This document shows positions 1 through 8,391 of a stretch of DNA of 64,000 nt, one piece after another; within the stretch, counting starts at the first letter, position 1, and the number at the start of each line of letters is the position of its first letter. The notes beneath the pieces are model-generated. The model saw nothing but the letters and a program-made list of their open reading frames with translations, had not been told where the DNA came from and did not search any database. A program made the translations under genes and the position numbers. Location of the stretch: NCBI RefSeq assembly GCF_017302985.1, contig NZ_JAFIMU010000007.1:2743001-2807000 (forward strand), read 5' to 3'. The stretch comes from Corallococcus macrosporus. GTDB taxonomy: Bacteria; Myxococcota; Myxococcia; Myxococcales; Myxococcaceae.

Positions 1-229
1 CCGGCGCGCCCAGGTCCGGCGCCGCGCCTTCTTCCAACCGCAGGCCCGTGTCCCAGAGGACCACGTCCGGCGGTTCACCCCTCGCCGCCTCCAGCTCCAC
101 CTGCGTGCCCGCGGCCACCACCGTCCAGGCCTCCGCCTGGTCGCTCAGCGCCCGTGCGAGCGCACCCCGGGCCAGGGGGTCCTCGGAGACGAGCGCGAGC
201 CTGGGCAATGACGAGGGCGCATCCAGCAT
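1..229 (-). CDS. Receiver-domain-like protein, N-terminal fragment
   Basis: The gene starts at the ATG complementary to 227-229 and runs off the left edge, so only about 76 residues are seen. The fragment has the opening pattern of a response-regulator receiver domain: a first strand (LALVSEDPLARGAL) with acidic residues, then a strand ending in an aspartate (VVLWDTGL) where the phosphoacceptor would lie. The canonical double acidic pair is reduced to SED. It is probably a LuxR/NarL-type or pseudo-receiver regulator, but the output domain is outside the window. It is divergent from the S41 gene at 352. Confidence 0.5.
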   Translation of the reverse strand, partial: MLDAPSSLPRLALVSEDPLARGALARALSDQAEAWTVVAAGTQVELEAARGEPPDVVLWDTGLRLEEGAAPDLGAP

Positions 230-351
230 GGGCCCCTCATCCCTAACCGCCCCCGCCGGGTTCGCCACACCGCACGGCGCAGGAGTGCCTTTCCTTCCCT
301 CTGGAAACCGCTCCTGTGAAGAATCGTGAAGTCCTCCCGGGAGGCTCACAC

Positions 352-1536
352 ATGCAGGTCCGGACAGCGCGGTGGTGGGTGGTGGGGCTGCTCCTCGCGG
401 GCAGCGCCCAGGCGGCCACATCCCCCTTCTCGAAGCGGGCCGGGGAGATCGTCACCCTCGTGCGCGAACGCTTCTTCGACGCGGCCAAAGGCGCCGCCTG
501 GGCGGACTCGCACGCCGGCTACGCCGCCGACGCGAAGGACGTGGAGGACTTCGCCCGGCGCACGAACGCGGCGCTCGCGGAGCTGAAGGTCTCGCACACG
601 GCCTACTACCCGAAGGAGAGCCCCGCCCACGCGGAGGTGGCCTCCATCTTCGAGGTCTTCCTCAAGCAGCAGAACGTGCAGGCCACCGGCATCGGCGTGG
701 ACGTGCGGGAGACCCCGGACGGCTTCTTCGTCCGCCACGTCTTCGCGGACGGCCCCGGCGCCAAGGCAGGCCTGCTGCGCGGAGACCGGCTCGTCACCGT
801 GGAGGGCAAGCCCTTCCACCCCTGGCACGCCTTCACGAACCGCGCGGGCAGGGCCACGCGCGTCACCGTGGAGCGCGTGAAGGGCGAAGCGCCCCTGTCG
901 CTCACCGTCACGCCCCGCCGCATGAACCCGCGCAAGGAGTGGCTCGCGCTCCAGAAGGCCAGCTCGCAGGTCGTGGAGCGCCAGGGCCGCCGCGTCGCCT
1001 ACCAGCACGTCTACGCGTGCGCGGGCTCGGAGTACCAGCAGGCCCTGGAGGAGGCGCTCCAGGACGGCTTCGCGGACGCGGACGCGCTCGTCATCGACTT
1101 CCGCGACGGCTGGGGCGGCTGCAGCCCGGCCTTCATCAACCTCTTCAACCCCCAGGTCTCGCTCCTCCTCAACACCGGCCGCGACGGCAAGTCCCACCCC
1201 TACGCGCTGTCGTGGCGCAAGCCGGTGGTGCTGCTCGTCAACGGCAACTCGCGCAGCGGCAAGGAGCTGGTGGCCTTCGCGATGAAGCGCCACAAGCTGG
1301 CGACGCTCGTGGGCGAGCGCACCGCGGGCGCGGTGCTGGCCGGCGGTCCCCAGAAGCTGTCCAACGGCGACCTGCTCTACCTCGCCGTGATGGACGTCAC
1401 GGCGGATGGCGAGCGCATCGAAGGCGTGGGCGTCCCCGTGGACGTGGAGGTCCCGGACGCGCTGCCGTACGCGGCCGGCAGGGATCCGCAGCGGGAGAAG
1501 GCGCTCGACGTGGCCGCCTCCCAGGTGAAGGGCTGA
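352..1536 (+). CDS. S41-family peptidase-like protein with PDZ domain, exported
   Basis: The 394-residue product begins with a signal peptide (positively charged start, then WWVVGLLLAGSAQA). A PDZ-like segment lies near residues 115-190 (ATGIGVDV, GPGAKAGLLRGDRL). An S41 protease core follows, with DFRDGWGGC and the nucleophile region NGNSRSGKE, where Ser302 aligns with the catalytic Ser of tail-specific proteases. The segment after it reads GERTAGAVLAG, so the general-base Lys found in Tsp-type enzymes (the K of FGKG) is an Ala here; activity may be lost or may use another residue. ATG 352 was chosen over an upstream in-frame start at 316 because the signal peptide starts there and a GGGAGG motif precedes it. 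It is likely periplasmic or membrane-anchored. Confidence 0.8.
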   Translation: MQVRTARWWVVGLLLAGSAQAATSPFSKRAGEIVTLVRERFFDAAKGAAWADSHAGYAADAKDVEDFARRTNAALAELKVSHTAYYPKESPAHAEVASIFEVFLKQQNVQATGIGVDVRETPDGFFVRHVFADGPGAKAGLLRGDRLVTVEGKPFHPWHAFTNRAGRATRVTVERVKGEAPLSLTVTPRRMNPRKEWLALQKASSQVVERQGRRVAYQHVYACAGSEYQQALEEALQDGFADADALVIDFRDGWGGCSPAFINLFNPQVSLLLNTGRDGKSHPYALSWRKPVVLLVNGNSRSGKELVAFAMKRHKLATLVGERTAGAVLAGGPQKLSNGDLLYLAVMDVTADGERIEGVGVPVDVEVPDALPYAAGRDPQREKALDVAASQVKG

Positions 1537-1543
1537 CGCACTT

Positions 1544-2620
1544 TCAGCGCAGCGTGACGCCGTGGCCCGGCGCGTCCGGGTCCAGCGTCAGCCGCGAGCC
1601 CGCGTAGTGGCCGCCGCCCTGGAACGGGTGGCTCGCGATGAACAGCGGCGTGTCCAGGTCCGCGTAGGTGAAGCCGCCCAGCCCCGCCGCCAGGTGCGCG
1701 GACGCGCTCATCGCGAGCACGCTCTCCACCATGCCGCCCACCATCAGCTCCAGCCCCGCCGCGCGGGCGAGGCTCCACATCGTCACCGCCTCCACCATCC
1801 CGCACTTCATCGTCTTGATGTTGATGCCGTGGCAGGCGTTCTCCCGGATGAGCCGCAGCACGTCCTTCACCGAGCGCGCCGACTCGTCCGCGCACACCGG
1901 CACCTTCGAGCGGCGCGTCACCTCCGCCAGCCCCGCGAAGTCGGAGGGCGGCACCGGCTGCTCGAACAGCGAGAGCGGCACCTCCGCGCGCTCCAGCTCC
2001 TTGAGGAACGCCAGCGCCTCCGCCACGTCGTAGCCCCCGTTCGCGTCCGCGAAGAGGCGCGCCTTCGGGGCCTCCTGGTGGATGGCCACCAGCCGCGCCG
2101 CGTCCGCGTCCGGTGACAGCGCGCCGACCTTCACCTTCAGCGTGTCGATGCCCCGCCCCAGGATGGCCCGCGTGGACGTCACCGCGTGCGCCACGTCCCC
2201 GGCGGTGACGGTCATGTCGATGTCCAGCGCCGTCCCCGCCCCGCCGAAGAAGGCGTGCAGCGGAATCCGGTGGTGCCGCGTGAGCGCGTCCAGGAGCGCC
2301 ATCTCCACGCCACACCGCGCGGACGGCGCCAGCGCGAGCGCGTCCCCCAGCGCCTCCGACGCCGGCCGCCACGCCCGCACGTCGCGGCCCACCAGCAGCC
2401 CGCGCACCGGCTCCAGCGCGGCGAGCGTGCTGGCTTGCGTCTCCCCGCTCACCGCCGTGAAGGGCGCCGCCTCCCCCAGCCCCACCGTGCCGTCCGCGAG
2501 CGTCACGCGCACCAGCACGTTCTCCGCCGCGTGCTGTGCGCCGGTCGCGATGGCGAACGGCTCCGTCAGGGGCAGGTGCAGGGCTTCGAACGCGACGTGC
2601 GTGATGAGGGTAGGGCGCAT
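1544..2620 (-). CDS. Dipeptide epimerase (L-Ala-D/L-Glu epimerase-like), enolase superfamily
   Basis: The 358-residue protein has the full enolase-superfamily set: a KxK motif (K162, K164) as one acid/base, metal ligands D192 (FADANGG), E220 (FEQP) and D245 (CADES), and the opposite-face lysine K269 (INIKTMK). The C-terminal DLDTP motif is typical of dipeptide epimerases, which epimerise the alpha carbon of L-Ala-L/D-Glu or related dipeptides, often in murein-peptide recycling. Its stop lies 7 nt from the convergent S41 stop. A long open frame continues upstream over the divergent kinase, but it is a shadow; the real start is the ATG at 2620. The exact dipeptide substrate cannot be read from sequence. 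Confidence 0.87.
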   Translation of the reverse strand: MRPTLITHVAFEALHLPLTEPFAIATGAQHAAENVLVRVTLADGTVGLGEAAPFTAVSGETQASTLAALEPVRGLLVGRDVRAWRPASEALGDALALAPSARCGVEMALLDALTRHHRIPLHAFFGGAGTALDIDMTVTAGDVAHAVTSTRAILGRGIDTLKVKVGALSPDADAARLVAIHQEAPKARLFADANGGYDVAEALAFLKELERAEVPLSLFEQPVPPSDFAGLAEVTRRSKVPVCADESARSVKDVLRLIRENACHGINIKTMKCGMVEAVTMWSLARAAGLELMVGGMVESVLAMSASAHLAAGLGGFTYADLDTPLFIASHPFQGGGHYAGSRLTLDPDAPGHGVTLR

Positions 2621-2818
2621 GGCGGGGCGAGTGTGGCCGACCTCCGGGCCGGTGGGTCGTACCTTCTGACTCCTTACCTCTTTCGCTTTCACAGTTGTCT
2701 GTAATTCAAGAAAGTTTAGAAAGATACGAAGGCTGGGGCTGACTTGAGCCGCCGAGAGATTCGTGGCGACATGCGGGCTCCCCGGGGGCTGAGCAGTGCC
2801 GGGGCCGCGAGGAGCTGG
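2621..2818. promoter_or_regulatory. AT-rich divergent promoter region
   Basis: The gap between the epimerase and the hybrid kinase contains a locally AT-rich stretch (about 2665-2735) that stands out from the GC-rich surroundings. Both genes start away from it, so it probably holds two divergent promoters. No confident -35/-10 pair or palindrome was identified. Confidence 0.4.
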
Positions 2819-4819
2819 ATGTCGTCCGCGACCGATATGCCCGTGGCCCTGCCGCTCCCGGACTCGCTCCTGGCCGCGTTGGAGGAGGCGGAGCGCGAGC
2901 ACCCCGAGGCGTGCATGGTGCTGCGCGCCGTGCGCTCCAGCAGCGGCGCCATCCTCGACTTCGAGTGGCTGTGGGCCAACCCCGCCGCCGTGCGCGCGCT
3001 GGGCCGTGGCCCGGAGGTCCTCCGGGGCCGGCGCCTGGGCGAGGTGTCCTCGAAGGACGGCATCGCCGGGCGCATGGAGCTCTTGCGCCAGGTGGTGGAG
3101 TCCGGCCGGCCGCACGCGGACAACTTCACCGAAGGGGACGTGCTGATGCAGGGCACCGCGGTGCCCCTGCGGGACGGGGTGCTGCTGCGCCTGCGCGACA
3201 TCACCAGCGCCCAGCGGGTGGAGGAGGGGCTGCGCGAGACGCTGGACTGGGTGCGCGACGTGCTGGAGAGCATGCCGGACGCCTTCTTCACCGTGGACAC
3301 GGACTGGCGCCTCACCTACGTGAACCGCAACGCCGCCGCGCTCACCGGCCGCGCCCCGGAGACGCTCTTCCGCCGCGTGCTGTGGGACGCGTGCCCGGAA
3401 TTGTGCGGCACCCCCTTCGAGCGCGCGCTGCGCGAGGTGGCCGCCGAGGAGAGCTACCGCCTCTTCGAGGTGCGCACCGGCCGGGACCGCTGGCACGAGG
3501 TGCACGCCTGGTCCAGCGGCCGCAACATCTCCACCTACGCGCGCGACATCACGGACAAGAAGCGCGTGCAGGCGGAGCGCGACGCGCTGCTCGCCCGCGA
3601 GCACTCCGGCCGCCTGGAGGCGGAGGCGCTGGCCCAGCGCCGCACGCACGAGCTGATGGCCGCGCGCGAGCGGCTGGTGCAGTCGGAGAAGCTGGCCATG
3701 GCGGGGCAGCTCGCCGCGGGCGTGGGCCACGAAATCAACAACCCCCTGTCCTACGTCACCGGCAACCTCCAGTTCGCGGTGGAGCAGCTCACGCCGCTCG
3801 CCCGCCGCCCGGACCCGGGCCCCGAAGGCCAGGACGCGCTGAACGAGGCGCTGGAGGCGCTGCGCGAGGCGCGTGAGGGCGCGGAGCGGATCCGCGTCAT
3901 CGTGCGCGACCTGCAGACCTTCGCCCGCGCGGACGAGCTGCGCCTGGGGCCCGTGGACGTGCACGCGGCGCTGGAGTTCGGCATCACCATGGCCATGACC
4001 CACCTGCGCAGCCGCGCCCAGGTGGAGCGCAGCTACGGCCAGGTGCCGCCCGCGCTCGCGCACGAGGCGCGCCTGGGCCAGGTGTTCCTCCACCTGCTCA
4101 TCAACGCCGCGCACGCCATCCCCGTGGGCGCCTTCGACCGCCACCGCGTGACGCTCACCACCCGGCGCGAGGGTTCATGGGTGCTGGTGGAGGTGTCCGA
4201 CACCGGCCTGGGCATGACGCCGGAGGTGCTCCAGCGCGCCTTCGAGCCGTTCTTCACCACCCGTCCCGTGGGAGAGGGCAGTGGCCTGGGGCTGTCCATC
4301 TGCCTGGGGCTCGTGCGCAGCATGCACGGCGAGCTGACGGCCACCAGCATCCCCGGCCTGGGCAGCACCTTCCAGGTGCGGCTGCCCATCGTGGAGCGGG
4401 CCGTGTACCCCGGCGTGCCCGCGGTGCGCGCGGAAGAGGGGGCTCAGCGCAAGCGCGTGCTGGTGGTGGACGACGAGCCCCAGCTCACCTCGGTGCTCCG
4501 GCGCATCCTCGGCCGTCAGCACGACGTGGTGGTGGCGCACAGCGGCCGGGAGGCGCTGGCGCTGCTGGAGCAGGACGAGGCCTTCGACCGCGTCTTCTGC
4601 GACCTGATGATGGCGGACCTCACCGGCATGGACGTGCACGCGGAGCTGGCGCGGCGCCGGCCGCAGCTCCTGTCGCGCTTCGTGTTCATGACGGGGGGCA
4701 GCTTCACGGAGCGCGCCCGCGCCTTCCTCCAGGCCGTGCCGCTGCCCCGCATCGAGAAGCCCTTCGAGCCCGGGGTGCTGCACGCGCTGGTGGAGTCCTC
4801 GCCGCCGCGCACCGGCTAG
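2819..4819 (+). CDS. PAS-containing hybrid sensor histidine kinase with C-terminal receiver
   Basis: The soluble 666-residue protein has two N-terminal PAS-like domains (about residues 15-125 and 140-250), a short coiled coil, and a HisKA domain with phosphoacceptor H304 in GHEINNPLSYV. An HATPase_c domain follows (DTGLGM and GEGSGLGLS nucleotide motifs). The C-terminal receiver (from about residue 547) has the acidic pair VVDDEP, phosphoacceptor D595 (CDLMMADLTG) and a late Lys (IEKPFEP). No membrane segment is seen, so it senses a cytoplasmic or PAS-bound signal. ATG 2819 was chosen because AGGAG sits 4 nt upstream and the PAS fold starts soon after; ATG 2771 and TTG 2744 are in-frame alternatives. 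No dedicated output regulator is adjacent. Confidence 0.88.
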   Translation: MSSATDMPVALPLPDSLLAALEEAEREHPEACMVLRAVRSSSGAILDFEWLWANPAAVRALGRGPEVLRGRRLGEVSSKDGIAGRMELLRQVVESGRPHADNFTEGDVLMQGTAVPLRDGVLLRLRDITSAQRVEEGLRETLDWVRDVLESMPDAFFTVDTDWRLTYVNRNAAALTGRAPETLFRRVLWDACPELCGTPFERALREVAAEESYRLFEVRTGRDRWHEVHAWSSGRNISTYARDITDKKRVQAERDALLAREHSGRLEAEALAQRRTHELMAARERLVQSEKLAMAGQLAAGVGHEINNPLSYVTGNLQFAVEQLTPLARRPDPGPEGQDALNEALEALREAREGAERIRVIVRDLQTFARADELRLGPVDVHAALEFGITMAMTHLRSRAQVERSYGQVPPALAHEARLGQVFLHLLINAAHAIPVGAFDRHRVTLTTRREGSWVLVEVSDTGLGMTPEVLQRAFEPFFTTRPVGEGSGLGLSICLGLVRSMHGELTATSIPGLGSTFQVRLPIVERAVYPGVPAVRAEEGAQRKRVLVVDDEPQLTSVLRRILGRQHDVVVAHSGREALALLEQDEAFDRVFCDLMMADLTGMDVHAELARRRPQLLSRFVFMTGGSFTERARAFLQAVPLPRIEKPFEPGVLHALVESSPPRTG

Positions 4820-4848
4820 CGCGCGGCGGGAGGGACCTCCGAGGGGAA

Positions 4849-5544
4849 CTACAGCTTCACCTCGTCGCGCTCCGGCCGCGTGATGTACGCGGTGGTGGGG
4901 TTCGCGGGGTCGGTCAGCCGCTTCAGCAGGCTGTCCATGCCGTTGGAGCGCGCGAAGGCCATCTCGTTCTTCGTCACGCCCACCAGCGTGAGCAGCTCCA
5001 CCTGGCCGCTGGGCAGGGTGAAGTGGCTGGGGCGGGTGGAGTCCTTCACGAACACGAAGCCCGCGAGCTTCGTCTCACCGCCCGTGAGCGTGCCGTCCAC
5101 CGGGTAGCGGTGGCCCATGGCGAACAGCCGCGCGCACACGAGGTTGTAGGCCATCATGTCCAGGAGGCGCAGGATGGGCCAGCGCTCCTCCTCGGGCGTG
5201 TGGATGACCATCTCGTAGCCCAGGCCGCTGCGGGCGTCGTCCGGCAGGTCCTCGCCGGGGGCCACCGTGAAGGGGTTGGACAGGCCGCTCGTCACGTAGG
5301 TCCAGTACGGGTGCTCCGGGCTGGGCGGCGCCACGCGCACGCCCATGGGCAGCCAGTTCGGATCCATCTCCGTGCCCTGGGCCAGCTCGCTCTCCAGCCA
5401 CCCCTCCAGCACGCCCGTGCCCTCCAGGAGGTCCACCTCCTCGCGGATGGCACCGAACAGCTTCGGGTATTCCACCTCGTCGCGGTCCGCCCAGCAGTCT
5501 TCGTACCACTGGATGAAGTCTTCCTCTGTCTCCGGGACTTTCAT
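4849..5544 (-). CDS. Suppressor-of-fused (SUFU) domain protein
   Basis: This 231-residue cytoplasmic protein matches the bacterial suppressor-of-fused family: YWTYVTSGLSNPF, the EMVIHTP segment, and RWPILRLLDMMAYNL are characteristic. SUFU domains are known from the animal Hedgehog pathway; bacterial members are often immunity-like or of unknown role. There is no signal peptide and no toxin-like gene beside it. It is convergent with the hybrid kinase (29 nt gap) and divergent from nothing obvious, standing apart from the acyltransferase upstream on the same strand. Confidence 0.75.
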   Translation of the reverse strand: MKVPETEEDFIQWYEDCWADRDEVEYPKLFGAIREEVDLLEGTGVLEGWLESELAQGTEMDPNWLPMGVRVAPPSPEHPYWTYVTSGLSNPFTVAPGEDLPDDARSGLGYEMVIHTPEEERWPILRLLDMMAYNLVCARLFAMGHRYPVDGTLTGGETKLAGFVFVKDSTRPSHFTLPSGQVELLTLVGVTKNEMAFARSNGMDSLLKRLTDPANPTTAYITRPERDEVKL

Positions 5545-5638
5545 GGGGGCGGACTCTAGAGGTTCACCCCGATTTCACAACTTGAACCGAGCGCGGACGT
5601 CCATTGGCCGGTGGGCTGGCGGACAGACGTTCAGGTTT

Positions 5639-6826
5639 TCAGGTTCCGGTGGACCCGGGGGCTGCCAGGGGCCATGGCTTCAGGCCGCAGATGCGCTCCG
5701 CCTCCTCCACGGCCGGCGCCAGCCGCGCGTGCTCCATGCGCAGGAAGCTGCGCACGGCCTTGTCCAGGCGCTTGTCGAAAATCAGGTGGGCGCTGTGCAC
5801 GGCGGTGGGCTCGAAGCCGCGCGACACCTTGTGCTCGCCGCCCGCGCCGGGCTCGAAGACCTTGCGCCCCGCGCGGATGCAGTCGTCCACGGAGTGATAC
5901 AGGCAGACGTTGAAGTGCAGGAAGGGGTGCTCCTCCGTGCAGCCCCAGTAGCGGCCGTAGAGCCGCTCCGGCGTCGCCAGGTTGAAGGCCCCGGCGATGA
6001 CCTGCCCGTCCTTCACCGCCTCCACCATCTCCACCGTGCCGGGCAGGTCGCGGAAGACGCGCTCGAAGAAGCCCGGCGTCAGCTGCACCTGGCCCCAGGC
6101 GTGGCGCTCGCAGGTGGACGTGTAGAAGGTGTACGCGCGCTGGGCGTGCTCCTCGGTCAGGTCCGCGCCGCGCACGGTGCGCAGCTGGATGCCCTGCGTG
6201 GCCGCGGCGCCGCGCTCGCGCTTGAGCTGGTTGCGGCGCTTGGAGTCGAAGCGGGCCAGGTAGTCGTCGTAGCGCGTGTAGCCCGGGTTCTTCCAATGGA
6301 ACTGGAGCGTGATGCGGCGCGCGAGCCCGGCCTCCTCCAGGAAGTCCGCCTCGTCGTCCGTGGGGTAGAGCACGTGCACGCCGGAGCAGTCCTGCTCCTG
6401 GGCGCTGTCCACGGCGGCCTGGAGGAGCGCGCGGCGCAAGCTGCCCGCGTCTTCACCGGGGGCGGTGAGGAAGCGCGGCACGGTGGCGGGGGACAGGGGG
6501 CCGCCCACGAGCAGCTTCGGGTAGTACTCCACGCCCAGTTGGGCGGCGGCGTTGGCCCAGCCGAAGTCGTAGATGTACTCGCCCATGCTGTGGAACTTGA
6601 GATAGGCGGGCGCGGCGGCGACGAGCTTCCTGCCCCGCCACAGCGTCAGGTGGTGCGGGGCCCAGCCGGTGTCCTCGGTGGCGCTGCCGCTCTCCTCCAT
6701 GGCGGACAGCCATGCGTGGCGCACGAAGGGGGGCGCGCCCTCGGCGACCAGGGCATCCCACTGGGCGGCCGGGACATCGCGGATGGCATCGAGAATGCGG
6801 ACCTGGAGCGGGGTGTCGGCGGGCAC
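5639..6826 (-). CDS. FemAB-like / DUF482 GNAT-fold acyltransferase
   Basis: The roughly 395-residue protein resembles the FemAB-like group labelled peptidogalycan biosynthesis (DUF482): an N-terminal segment with AAPAYLKFHSMGEYIYDFGWA, a central RYDDYLARFDSKRRNQLKRER motif, and a C-terminal GRYWGCTEEHPFLHFNVCLYHSVDDCI region followed by FEPGAGGEHK. Such proteins are cytoplasmic amide-bond-forming acyltransferases of uncertain substrate. The start is uncertain: GTG at 6826 is the first plausible one, while an AAGGAG motif further upstream lines up with no legal start codon. The HxlR gene lies just upstream on the same strand, 83 nt away. Confidence 0.75.
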   Translation of the reverse strand: MPADTPLQVRILDAIRDVPAAQWDALVAEGAPPFVRHAWLSAMEESGSATEDTGWAPHHLTLWRGRKLVAAAPAYLKFHSMGEYIYDFGWANAAAQLGVEYYPKLLVGGPLSPATVPRFLTAPGEDAGSLRRALLQAAVDSAQEQDCSGVHVLYPTDDEADFLEEAGLARRITLQFHWKNPGYTRYDDYLARFDSKRRNQLKRERGAAATQGIQLRTVRGADLTEEHAQRAYTFYTSTCERHAWGQVQLTPGFFERVFRDLPGTVEMVEAVKDGQVIAGAFNLATPERLYGRYWGCTEEHPFLHFNVCLYHSVDDCIRAGRKVFEPGAGGEHKVSRGFEPTAVHSAHLIFDKRLDKAVRSFLRMEHARLAPAVEEAERICGLKPWPLAAPGSTGT

Positions 6827-6909
6827 GGGAGCAGTCTTAACGCGGGCCTGTCTCCTTCGCTCCCGTTCGGCCCGCTGGAGGGCACCCGGGCAGGGAGGCT
6901 CGGGGCCGC

Positions 6910-7320
6910 TCAGGAGGCCTTCTTGCGGGGCGGGGCCTTGGTGCGGGCGGTCATCACCCGGGCCACGTTGTCTTCGATCCAGGTGGTCAGCGCCTCCACG
7001 TGGACGGCCACCTCTTCGCCCAGGGGCGTGAGGCTGTAGTCCACGTGCGGGGGGATGACGGGGTGGGCCTCCCGGTGGACGAAGCCGTCCTGCTCCAACG
7101 CCTGGAGCGTCTGGGCGAGCATCTTCTCGCTCACCCCGCCCACCTTGCGGCGCAGCTCGCTGAAGCGGTGGGTGCCCTCCTCCTTGAGTGCCACGAGCAC
7201 CAGCACGCCCCACTGGCTGGTGACGTGCTCCAGGACGCCGCGCGAGGGGCACATGGCCGCGTACAGGTCCCCGCGCTGCTTCACCTTCTCCAGCAGTGGA
7301 CTGCCCTTGCTTGCCTTCAT
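6910..7320 (-). CDS. HxlR-family winged-helix transcriptional regulator
   Basis: The 136-residue protein has the HxlR signature: an N-terminal Cys followed by a wHTH (CPSRGVLEHVTSQWGVLVLVAL, RFSELRRKVGGVSEKMLAQTLQALEQDGFV, then the wing and DYSLTPLGEE). Regulators of this family often respond to electrophiles or quinones through the conserved N-terminal Cys and control a divergent reductase gene. That is the arrangement here, with a NAD(P)-binding protein divergent at 7429 and a palindrome between them at 7345-7365. ATG 7320 gives the normal family length; the open frame upstream is a shadow. The C-terminus is basic (KAPPRKKAS). Confidence 0.88.
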   Translation of the reverse strand: MKASKGSPLLEKVKQRGDLYAAMCPSRGVLEHVTSQWGVLVLVALKEEGTHRFSELRRKVGGVSEKMLAQTLQALEQDGFVHREAHPVIPPHVDYSLTPLGEEVAVHVEALTTWIEDNVARVMTARTKAPPRKKAS

Positions 7321-7344
7321 GCCGTGACACTTACCACAAGGTGC

Positions 7345-7365
7345 GTACTTACGAAAAGTGAGTAC
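7345..7365. promoter_or_regulatory. Probable HxlR operator (inverted repeat)
   Basis: The arms GTACTTAC and GTGAGTAC, separated by GAAAA, match at 7 of 8 positions. Additional CTTAC/GTAAG elements at 7330-7334 and 7376-7380 could form a second, outer repeat. The site lies in the 108-nt gap between the divergent hxlR and NAD(P)-binding genes, where an autoregulatory operator is expected. The TACT...AGTA ends resemble operators known for the YodB/HxlR group. Confidence 0.55.
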
Positions 7366-7428
7366 CCCCGTTACGGTAAGCGCCAGTTCGATTTCGCGCC
7401 TGGAGCGCGGGAAGGAAAGGGCGGAGCC

Positions 7429-8286
7429 ATGTTCGTGGTCACGGGAGCCTCGGGGAAGCTGGGCCAGTTCGTCGTGGAGGGGTTGCTGAAGAAGGTGCCG
7501 GCGAACCAGGTGGCGGTGGCGGTACGCAATCCGGACAAGGCGAAGGCCTGGGCCGGGCGCGGCGTGCAGGTGCGCACGGTGGACTACGACCGTCCGGAGA
7601 CGCTGAACGGAGCGTTCTCGAAGGGAGACACGGTGCTGCTCATCTCCGCGAACGAGGTGGGCAAGCGCTTCCCGCAGCACTCGGCGGTGATTGAGGCGGC
7701 GAAGAAGGCGGGCGTGAAGCTGCTGGCGTACACGAGCATCCTGCGCGCGGACACGAGCGGCCTGTCGCTGGCGGCGGAGCACAAGGCGACGGAGGAGGCG
7801 ATCCGCGCGTCGGGCATTCCGTACGTGTTCCTGCGCAACGGCTGGTACGTGGAGAACTACACGGAGCACTTCGCGCCGGCGCTCCAGTACGGCGTGGTGC
7901 AGGGGAGCGCGAAGGACGGCCGGGTGGCCACGGCGACGCGTGAGGAGTACGCGGACGCGGCGGTGGCGGTGCTGACGGGCACGGGCCACGAGAACCAGGT
8001 GTACGAGCTGGCGGGGGACGCGAGCTTCAGCCTGCCGGAGTACGTGGCGGAGCTGTCGCGCCAGTCCGGCAAGCCGGTGAAGTACGTGGACCTGCCGGTG
8101 ACGGAGTTCTCCGCGGCGCTCCAGAAGGTGGGGGTGCCCAAGCCCTTCGCGGACACGCTGGCGGACGCGGACGCGGGCCTGTCGCGAGGAGAGCTGAACG
8201 ACACCAGCCGCACGCTGAGCCGCCTCATCGGCCGGCCCACGGCCCCGTTCGCGAATGCGATTGGCGCGGCACTGAAGCAGGGCTGA
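7429..8286 (+). CDS. NAD(P)H-binding NmrA-like oxidoreductase (QOR2/azoreductase-like), copy 1
   Basis: The 285-residue protein is an atypical short-chain dehydrogenase: the nucleotide motif TGASGKLG at the N-terminus, VRNPDKA after the second strand, the LLAYTSILRADTS segment, and NGWYVENYTE. Family members include quinone oxidoreductase 2 and NmrA-like redox sensors that reduce quinones or sense NAD(P). It is divergent from the HxlR regulator that probably represses it. A GAAGGAAAGG ribosome site precedes ATG 7429. A same-length paralog, ungapped and roughly 70 percent identical by eye, lies at 11071. Confidence 0.85.
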   Translation: MFVVTGASGKLGQFVVEGLLKKVPANQVAVAVRNPDKAKAWAGRGVQVRTVDYDRPETLNGAFSKGDTVLLISANEVGKRFPQHSAVIEAAKKAGVKLLAYTSILRADTSGLSLAAEHKATEEAIRASGIPYVFLRNGWYVENYTEHFAPALQYGVVQGSAKDGRVATATREEYADAAVAVLTGTGHENQVYELAGDASFSLPEYVAELSRQSGKPVKYVDLPVTEFSAALQKVGVPKPFADTLADADAGLSRGELNDTSRTLSRLIGRPTAPFANAIGAALKQG

Positions 8287-8391
8287 TCAGAAGGCTCCGC
8301 CGGGACCCTGCGTCGCGCGGGATCCCCGGTGGAACGCTCACCCCTTCAGCAGGAAGTCGCCGCCGGTCGTGCCAGGCTAGGCTCCCGTTCC

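Noticed and set aside
1544-4144. An 866-codon minus-strand open frame covering the epimerase and most of the hybrid kinase
   Set aside because: Only the 1544-2620 portion has the enolase-superfamily pattern; the extension is antisense to a complete kinase and is a high-GC shadow.
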